Part shown: in pieces, positions 57,600 through 64,000 of the stretch | How the letters are laid out: the number at the start of each line of letters is the position of its first letter | How positions within the stretch are numbered: the first letter of the stretch is position 1 | DNA from: Trichopria drosophilae | Lineage: Eukaryota > Arthropoda > Insecta > Hymenoptera > Diapriidae | Length of the DNA stretch: 64,000 nucleotides | Direction: 5' to 3' | NCBI GenBank assembly: GCA_030407085.1 | Contig: CM059583.1 | Coordinates: 208,194,001 to 208,258,000 of the forward strand | Notes under the pieces: model-generated | Databases searched by the model: none | What the model was told of the DNA's origin: nothing | Seen by the model: only the letters and a program-made list of their open reading frames with translations | Position numbers and translations under genes: made by a program

Positions 57600-60500
57600 G
57601 TATGTAATCAAAATTTCAAAAATTCGGCCTAAAATATTGTATTTTCTTGAACTCATATATATGATTTACGTGCTCGAAACAATTATTAATCAACCCTGAT
57701 AATTAATATGTGCAGTACGGACTTTATTCATCATTTGTTGGAGGATTCATATACATGATCTTCGGTACCGTTAAGGAGATTTCCATTGGACCAACATCCC
57801 TGATGGCAATTTTGACAATCGAATTTACACGAGGAATGCCTGTAGAGTTCGTGATACTACTGACATTTTTAGCGGGATGCATCGAATTCACGATGGGGTT
57901 ATTGAATTTAGGCTCGTACATCACTTTGTTAACGTGAAATGAATAGAAAGAGTACACTGTATCCACCAACGTGTGCTCACTAGACATAGAATGTAGACAA
58001 TACGATAAAAATTAATCAAATTGAAAAATGTTCTTGAGCCAAAATTCATTATAATTACGACTTTGCAACTTTTAACGACCACAATCAATAAGCTCTAATT
58101 TGTTTAATTTTCTTTTAAATTAAAGTCAAATTGTTTCAACTTATTATTAGTATTCTGAGTAAAGTTTTATATTATTTTTTATGGTAACTAGAATCAAGTC
58201 TTAATTAAGGAAATTTTTTTCTACGCAGGTTTCTTAGTTGATTTTATTTCAATACCAGTTACGTCTGGATTCATGTCTGCTACTTCCGTAATCATTATAA
58301 TTGCTCAGCTTCAAGCATTTTTCGGAATACGTATCAAGAAAACGACTAATCTCATTAATAAACTCTTTGAGATTATTTCGAACTTACATCACATGAAGTT
58401 AGGGGACACTTTATTAGGCGTTTCAAGTGTCATCGTACTTTTATCACTTAGGGTAAGTACCACTCCTAGCGATAGGTGTCTTTTCTTTAAGAATATTTGT
58501 TAACTTTATATTATTTCTGTTATTTTTAAACATTTATTAGGTTTCAAAGAAAAATCTCTTACTCTCTAAATTTTATTGAACAGATAAACGTGCAATTTGT
58601 TGATTGTTAAAATATATTTGTTAGATTAACATATTATTAACACATAAACCGTACATATCAAATATGTGCAAAATAAAGTAACATTACTTAAAGTTTTTAA
58701 ATATTTTTAAAGAAATGTAGTTTGTTAATGATTAATTAATCAACATTTTCAGAATGATAGAACAAAGTATGTAGTTACATAACTCCTTGTGATTGTTCCA
58801 GAAATTGAAGGATATTGAATTCTCGAAGAAAACAAAAACCACTAAAATAATCAAGAAAACATTTTGGTTCCTTTCAGTTGGCCGAAATGCAATAATTGTC
58901 CTTATATGTTCATTCATAGCTTTCCATGTGACTGGAGAAGACCAGATGCCATTCGTTCTCTCAGGTTTGTTTGGATTATAAATATTTCTCATTAAAGAAA
59001 TTTAATGAGTTAAATTAATATTTCGGACATAAATTGGATATGAGCAAGTCAGATATCATGAAATTATTAGAACACATCCACATATCGTCAGATTAGGTCA
59101 CACACTCCCACGTACAAAATAGAAAAAGTGCATGGAAATAAACACTCCGATATAAATTCGACTTCTTCAAAAAGACAAGGAAGTAACCTAACCATTTTTT
59201 AATTTTTATTTAATTCCTAGAATAATATTCAGTAAGGCACCTTATTCTCTTTAATCCATTTTTACATAAAAATATGAGATATTCATATGCAGAAGCTAGA
59301 TCCTAAATAGCAATTGCAAACAACATATATCTCATTAATGAATTGCAAATTGTTTTGGCAATAACATTGGTAAATGCAAATGAAAGAATAATTAAAATAT
59401 TTATGGACTGAGAATATTGAAGCGATTTCTCTCAAATGCTTTATAGCAGTATAATCATTAAATGTTTTAATTAAAAGCAGTAAAATACATGGAAAATAGC
59501 GAAATTCACGTAATAAAGAAAACTTACAATTTGTGAATTTTTTTGAACCTTAATCGGTGTGATATAGAATTAATTTTTATCTATGAATCATGAATAACCG
59601 ATAAGAAAATGTTTTTTTACAGGCAAGGTCGCATCGGGTCTACCGAATGTGAGTTTTCCACCGTTCTCGACACAAGTGGGAAATAGAACATACACTTTTG
59701 TAGAAATGTGTTCACATTTAAGTTCAGGGCTGATTGTGTTACCACTTGTGTCGGTCTTGGCCAACGTTGCGATAGCTAAATCTTTCGGTAGGTTTTAAAT
59801 CAACATTTTTGTTGCCTATAACATTCTTATTTTTTAAAATGAAAAAGATGGCGAATTGCGAAAAATGAAGTTTCGTCTCGAAAAGACCTTTCAAATGAAC
59901 CCCAACTGGTTCTTCGATAACCCCATGCCCACATTCCCTCATAGCAACCCCGATAAAAAGATAGACTTTTTGAAAAAATTTTCTTTTTGCGTTTCTTTTA
60001 TTATCGTCGGTTTTCGAAATACTGACCGTTATCGGACTTTTAGCCATCATTGTATAATGTTTTTACGTCTTATAAAACCAAATACAATATATAATATCAA
60101 CACATATAAGCGTACAATTTTAAATCAAATTATACATTTCTTTTCACTACGTAAATAATGACAAACACTACTTCAAAGGATCGGCCTGTCAGTATAAGTA
60201 GAACGGAATAAACACGACTTTTTCGTATTAAATACTGAAGAGGACCCCAATAAAGGGTCGAAGCGCCTAAGAAAATATACTTTATTAGTCGTCTAGTTTT
60301 TTGTAAACGCATCTTCCTCTTGCTTTAAAAATCTCCTTATATTGTGAACTTTGCCCACTAAATCATGATCATTTGTCAAAGGTTTTCATCATTTTTTAAT
60401 TTTTTGAACAAAATGAGGACCAAACTTTCGATTGTCGCGTAAATGTTCTGTCAACACAAGTTCACCTAGGTCATCATGAGGCAATTTATGTCTAGTATTG

Positions 60501-61728
60501 TTACTTCTAAAGTATAGTAAAGTATTAGATTTAAACATATTTCTGTTAATATTCTTATGCAAAAATAAATACATGAAATTAATTGGTACAGCAAGCGGGA
60601 CGGCTGTAGATGCTTCACAGGAAATGCGAACTCTGGGTTTGTGCAATTTATTGGGCAGCTGCGTAAATTCTATGCCCACGGCTGGAGCTTTTACACGAAG
60701 TGCAGTCAGCAACGCGAGTAATGTGCAGACTCCGATGGCTGGTCTTTACTCAGGTATCTCACATTATGTTATCATCTTACAATTGCTAAAAAGGGCACCG
60801 TCGATACTGTTAATTCAATTGAGGAAATACAAGTGATGTCTTTCTAAAAACAAACAAATTACTTGGATAGTCGTTTATGTTATATACCTCTGCAAAAATC
60901 TTGAAGTAAAATACGTATTTCCCGCATACTATTAGGAAAAAAATCGTTCGTTACTGGTGCGGGAAATTTCCCGCAGGAGTAATGATTGACATAAAACTCG
61001 TGTATTATAATTACTCGTGCGGAAAATCGCATTTTCGTCATCGCGTGCGGAAATAGTACATTACTCAACGAGGGAGGTAAAATAAAGAATGCCTCAGACT
61101 GCGCGTAATTTTTGTGAGAAACATGCAGTCTGAGGCATTCTTTTTTACTTCCCGAGGGAAGTATACGATTTTTCTTTATTGCTTTATCGCTTGCGGGAGG
61201 AAAGTTGCTGCTTTCCTCTCGGTGTGAAGAAAATGCTATTTTCCACACTTTTCATATTTTTCGGACACATTTTCCGTACGCTCGCGTCCAAAAATATCGT
61301 TTGGCACATGTGTGAAAATGGGTTTTCAACTAATGTGAGGGTTGCGGGCCGAGCCGAAGGGAGGATAAGACTTTTACCCACTTGTATCGAAATATACTAT
61401 TCCCGCACTAGTAACGAAATGTACTGTTTTTGAGAGATAATACTAAAAGTTTCAAAATTTTAACACTCTATTTAAATATTTAATAGTAGTGTAAAATTTT
61501 TATTCAAGTAAAATATTGTTTTTATTATTATTTGTGACATTTTGGTATGACAATTTTATAACGAATATTCCTCTTCTCATTATGCAGGTCTGATGACGAT
61601 TCTTGCACTGAGCTTCCTTACACCATACTTTTACTATATACCAAGAGCAGTCCTCGCCGCAGTTCTGATTACCGCCGTCATATTTATCATCAACTACCAA
61701 ATCGTTAGGTTACTATGGAGTGGAAGTC
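57333..61728 (+). CDS. SLC26A11-like sulfate/anion transporter, 5' part (7 exons; 3' end beyond the window)
   Basis: Exons: 57333 (or 57382)-57599, 57716-57911, 58229-58452, 58802-58964, 59623-59787, 60592-60753, 61588-61728; all phases agree. The protein begins with a charged tail and LFPILGWLPKY, then DLIAGITLGLTMIPQSIAYA and YGLYSSFVGG, the SLC26/SulP signature in the first helices, followed by SIGPTSLMA. Later exons carry SGLPNVSFPPFS, the VDASQEMRTLGLCNLLGS loop and FYYIPRAVLAAVLITAVI. In this family the protein is a multi-pass exchanger of sulfate and other anions at the plasma or lysosomal membrane. The last helices and STAS domain are not in the window. Exon 2 needs a GC donor. Closest to SLC26A11-type sequences, but subfamily assignment needs alignment. 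Confidence 0.9.
57716..57911 (+). CDS. SLC26-like transporter exon 2 (GC donor)
   Basis: Acceptor TGTGCAG. Encodes YGLYSSFVGGFIYMIFGTVK and the conserved IGPTSLMA, ending GLLNLG. To join the next exon (GFLVDFISIPVTSGF) the donor must be TTAG|GCTCGT. This is a weak GC donor with no GT alternative that keeps the frame. Confidence 0.85.
58229..58452 (+). CDS. SLC26-like transporter exon 3
   Basis: Acceptor CTACGCAG and donor GTAAGT. Encodes FLVDFISIPVTSGFMSATSV, then IIIIAQLQAFFGI, the family's GF-S-A helix and following loop, and a helix ending VIVLLSLR. Confidence 0.92.
58802..58964 (+). CDS. SLC26-like transporter exon 4
   Basis: Acceptor TTCCAG, donor GTTTGT. Encodes a Lys-rich cytoplasmic loop, then VGRNAIIVLICSFIAFHVTG, a membrane helix beginning with the conserved R-N-A, and a short extracellular stretch PFVLSG. 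Confidence 0.9.
59623..59787 (+). CDS. SLC26-like transporter exon 5
   Basis: Acceptor TTTTTTACAG, donor GTAGGT. Encodes KVASGLPNVSFPPFSTQVGN, an extracellular loop with NRT as a possible N-glycosylation site, and the helix GLIVLPLVSVLANVAIAKSF. Confidence 0.92.
59840..60060. repeat. Fragment related to the 28934-29654 MITE
   Basis: GTCTCGAAAAGACCTTTCAA at 59875 matches TCTCGAAAATACCTTTCAAA at 29437 and the neighbouring bases, followed by similar CCCC-rich steps. Ends not visible. Confidence 0.5.
60235..60310 (+). ncRNA. Hammerhead-core-like motif (copy 3, degenerate)
   Basis: CTGAAGA (60235-60241), an ACCC/GGGT stem and GAAGC (60260-60264). The second conserved box is GAAG rather than GAAA, so this copy is probably inactive. 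An AT-rich tail follows, as in copy 1. Confidence 0.3.
60592..60753 (+). CDS. SLC26-like transporter exon 6
   Basis: Acceptor GGTACAG, donor GTATCT. Encodes ASGTAVDASQEMRTLGLCNL, then GSCVNSMPTAGAFTRSAVSN. This corresponds to the family's substrate-pathway loop (D-x-x-Q-E, then GS-P-G-F-R-AV-N). The usual TGSF reads AGAF here. Confidence 0.92.
60900..61430. repeat. Repeat with GTTACTGGTGCGGGAA inverted ends and a perfect 19-bp hairpin
   Basis: CGTTCGTTACTGGTGCGGGA (from 60944) is inverted at TTCCCGCACTAGTAACGAA (61400-61418). In the middle, AAAGAATGCCTCAGACTGC (61084-61102) pairs perfectly with 61125-61143. GTGCGGAAA-type steps recur between. Non-coding; lies in the intron before transporter exon 7. 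Confidence 0.65.
61588..61728 (+). CDS. SLC26-like transporter exon 7
   Basis: Acceptor TATGCAG, donor GTAAGT in phase 1. Encodes LMTILALSFLTPYFYYIPRA, then VLAAVLITAVIFII and LLWSGS. The conserved FYYIP-A-LAAV segment sits before the final helices. No downstream exon is visible before the window ends. Confidence 0.92.
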
Positions 61729-61859
61729 GTAAGTAAATTTATAGAGCACACTATTTGATTAGTAGACAATCATTTATATTGAGAATATAATTTCTAACAA
61801 CAATTGTCGTGAACGGGAAGTCTGTTATTTTTGTATTTACGTTTAGAATTATTAAACGT

Positions 61860-62305
61860 CGTGAAACGACGGATTAAGTGAGGTACTCTGCTTGTGGTAA
61901 TCTGCTCCCTTCCTTTTTGTGTCTGGATTGGCGGATAAAAGGAATTTCGATAGGAGTGATTTTGACCAATCGGCCTGCTTCCTTCCTTACTCTCGTGTCT
62001 GGGTTGGCAGATATGGATAGTAACTTTGACCAATGGGTTTCCTTCCTTCCTTCTACTCGTGTCTGGTGTAACTGAAGGGGAGTTCTTTGGTTGATGTTTT
62101 TGTAAATAGACAGGGGAAACGGACCAATCTCCGTCCTTACGTCAGTCTTTTGTGATTTTTTTTCTTTATTATTAAAATTAATCTCTGTACGCTTTTGAGT
62201 CGGGCAGTATATACAGCTGCCGCTAACGGGCTCATCGCGATCCGAGTGAATAGGTTGAGCGGAGTCAAAAAAGAAGAATCACGTTCACTTGAAATGCCGA
62301 CCACT
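61860..62305 (-). mobile_element. Candidate LTR of the BEL/Pao-like remnant
   Basis: On the - strand this follows the integrase C-terminus and contains a TATATACTGCCCG box and an AATAATAAAG signal. On the + strand GACCAAT motifs recur (near 61966, 62028 and 62122) with about 70-80-bp repeats containing CTCGTGTCTGG. Exact TG/CA ends and a partner LTR were not found. Confidence 0.35.
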
Positions 62306-62319
62306 TAAATTTCCCAAAA

Positions 62320-63400
62320 GATGCCACGTGGCACTGTACCGTCACAACGGATATGTGCACGGGGAAAGCGAAGATGTTACAATACCGACTTCATAAATTT
62401 GCGTGAAGTAGCACGAGTACGATGCGATCTAATGCTTGAGCGAGTTCCCACTTTGAGGATGGTAGTTTGTCGTTTTGAAATGATGTATATGAGTGTATTC
62501 CCTTGGAGCGATCCTGGCTTGGCCTGTAAAATGCCAAAGAGTCGTGCGGCAGACAAAATAGTTAATGGTGAGTGGTCTAGGCGCAGCAAAGAGCGGATCA
62601 CTCAAAAAAATGTACAGGAGTTAGCACATCCAGAATTTCAACATCGTCTGTAAGCTGAGCGCGAATTCATGTAAGCTTCGATTTCTCACAAGACTGTAAC
62701 AAATTCCTCGAAAGTCGGAGTGTACGGGTTGAGAACGCATCCGATATGATGCTTCATGGACCGCACCCCAGCGCCACAATTTGAATGAACCTCCATTCTA
62801 CGTCGTCCTCAGCAACGCGATCCCGAAGCTCATCCGAAGTAGTCGCGTTCGAGATGTTCCGATCGTGAGGCCATAGGAATAAAAAGTGTGATGTACGCTG
62901 AAGCAGCATGATGGCCTCGATTGTCTGTTCTTACATGGTCCCGCACAGTCCACGCCAACGTTAGTTGATTAGTTAGTAAAAGTAGTCGATCCACCGAACC
63001 AATGGTAAAGAACCCATTAGCTGTGTCGGGACTACACGTCGCGTGATTACGGACTTCACCGTCTTGTGGGCCTGGAGTGCCCATATGCGTTCACGAAGTG
63101 TTCTCAAAGTGAGCGAAATACCTCCTTGCAAACAACGGACGTGGGCATTTTGTACCAACAAACGAGTTAGTGGTCCGGCAAGTCATTGGAAGTCTCTGGT
63201 CGGGAGCTAAACAACGAATCCCATCTTGCTGAATAATGGCTGCGATTAGGATGGCTACTTCTACTGGCTCTGGTCTTGGATAGGATCTCAGGGACCAGGT
63301 CGACGGCGTCAGAGAGAACAATGGGCCGCAGTCGACGTGGGAACGTGATTTCCGCTCCTTCCAAGACCCTGGCAACTTGGTATTACCCGGTTATACACCA
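62320..63400 (-). mobile_element. BEL/Pao-like LTR retrotransposon remnant (integrase region)
   Basis: Read on the - strand in shifting frames: AHVRCLQGGISLTLRTLRER (63140-63080) is the zinc-binding head of an integrase. GHHAASAYITLFIPMASRSE (about 62930-62860) fits the catalytic core, and HSPLTILSAARLFGIL (about 62580-62530) the C-terminal domain. Several frameshifts and stops make it defunct. The GC content is well above the AT-rich surroundings. It lies in a transporter intron, antisense to the gene. Confidence 0.75.
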
Positions 63401-63727
63401 TGCGAATACTCGGGCCGGAATGATATGCTGGCATTGAGGAGTTAAACAATTTGAGGTGACGAGACATTATGGGTAATGGCTTGATTCGCGCTACTCCGGG
63501 TCGTATGTTTCTGGAGCCTTGTTTCGTTGGCGATAAGCGTCGACGTCATTTAGGCTCCGTCTTAAGACCTGGAGAAAACGCATTTCTTTAGCGGGCGCAA
63601 ATCTAGCGAAGGCGGATGAACTGTGGTTCTTGGATTTCCTTGCGGGCGGAGCGTCGCTACTGAGCGATAGCCGTATCGTTCGCCTCTGAGGACTTCGGGC
63701 TTCCTTGGTTGTTAGGGGATCTTCCTG
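63401..63727. other. GC-rich continuation of the retroelement, unassigned
   Basis: Composition matches the integrase remnant next to it, but no retroviral-type motif can be read on either strand. Confidence 0.4.
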
Positions 63728-63930
63728 TCGTGGAAAGGTGAAAAACCGATAAATCTAAAAGCCGATAGGTCAAAAAAGCTATAGTCATAAAGAAAGCAGT
63801 TAAAAAGCCGACACATAAAAAAATAGACACATCGAAGTGGAGAGTCATTTTTTGAACTGACGGTTTTTGGACTGTTGGCTTTTTGAATGTCGGTTTCTTG
63901 ACTGTCAGTTTGTCGACACCTAGGCTTTTT
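63728..63930. mobile_element. Foldback element, copy 3 (degraded)
   Basis: Short units such as AAAAGCCGATAGGTC lead into ATAAAAAAATAGACACATCG, the same centre as copy 2, then the inverse units (GTCGGTTTCTTGACTGTC). Terminal GGGTGC and an 8-bp duplication are not visible, so this copy is shortened or old. Confidence 0.7.
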
Positions 63931-64000
63931 CATTCGTTAGTTGTTGTCAGTTTCGAAGTCGAAACCGTTCGAGTGCCGCGATCGCGACCAGTCTATATAC

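Noticed and set aside
57716..57937. Transporter is a pseudogene because exon 2 runs into a stop
   Set aside because: A GC donor at 57912 gives a clean join and every other exon is open and in phase; a single odd donor is weak evidence for decay.
62321..62653. 110-codon + strand frame as a gene
   Set aside because: The opposite strand over the same bases reads as a BEL/Pao integrase C-terminus, so this is a shadow.

Overview
The window is AT-rich, intron-rich animal nuclear DNA and looks like an insect chromosome. Host exons are short and separated by kilobase introns with GT-AG (twice GC-AG) borders, and most of the rest is transposon debris. Hymenoptera is a guess from the general character of the repeats; nothing in the window proves the order.

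Only two host protein-coding genes could be built, both on the + strand. The first (14733-49828, ten coding exons, 548 codons) encodes a PPPDE/DESI desumoylating isopeptidase (His40, Cys110) fused through a Lys/Glu-rich linker to a C-terminal PUL/armadillo domain, the p97/VCP-binding type. Every exon phase matches. The second (about 57333 to beyond 61728) is an SLC26A11-like sulfate/anion transporter. Seven exons are present, covering most of the membrane domain; the last helices and the STAS domain must lie beyond base 64000. Upstream of each gene is a CpG-richer stretch that is a candidate promoter or 5' UTR exon (13825-14110 and 54545-55080).

Region by region: 1-13800 has no recognisable host gene. 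It holds an 8-bp-TSD foldback element (419-842), a fragment of a zinc-binding ORF (2259-2523), a 1.3-kb TIR element (3008-4291), a Penelope-like element broken by two MITEs (6121-8395), and a piggyBac-type MITE (10753-11554). Intron 1 of the isopeptidase gene (14827-25131) carries palindromic MITEs, a LINE-type tail and a TA-flanked MITE (21746-22608). Intron 2 (25224-38068) carries a DD41D mariner with an intact 357-codon transposase and about 700-bp inverted repeats (25614-28925), a related MITE next to it (28934-29654), a tandem MITE pair enclosing a tRNA-like sequence (30054-31505), and a pogo-type MITE (35155-35482). Intron 9 (41758-49591) carries a piggyBac-type MITE split by a small Penelope-like element with 119-bp direct repeats (43111-44848) and a second 8-bp-TSD foldback element (45765-46658). 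The intergenic stretch 50600-57300 holds degenerate palindromic repeats. The transporter introns hold a GC-rich hairpin repeat and a broken BEL/Pao-like retroelement on the - strand (about 61860-63400), followed by a third, degraded foldback copy (63728-63930).

The most unusual signals are: the foldback family, built of roughly 15-bp tandem units with GGGTGC ends and clean 8-bp target duplications; the mariner, whose long TIRs contain two 280-bp direct repeats and which carries a decayed second copy of the transposase 5' half; and the nested insertions, whose order can be read from intact target duplications.
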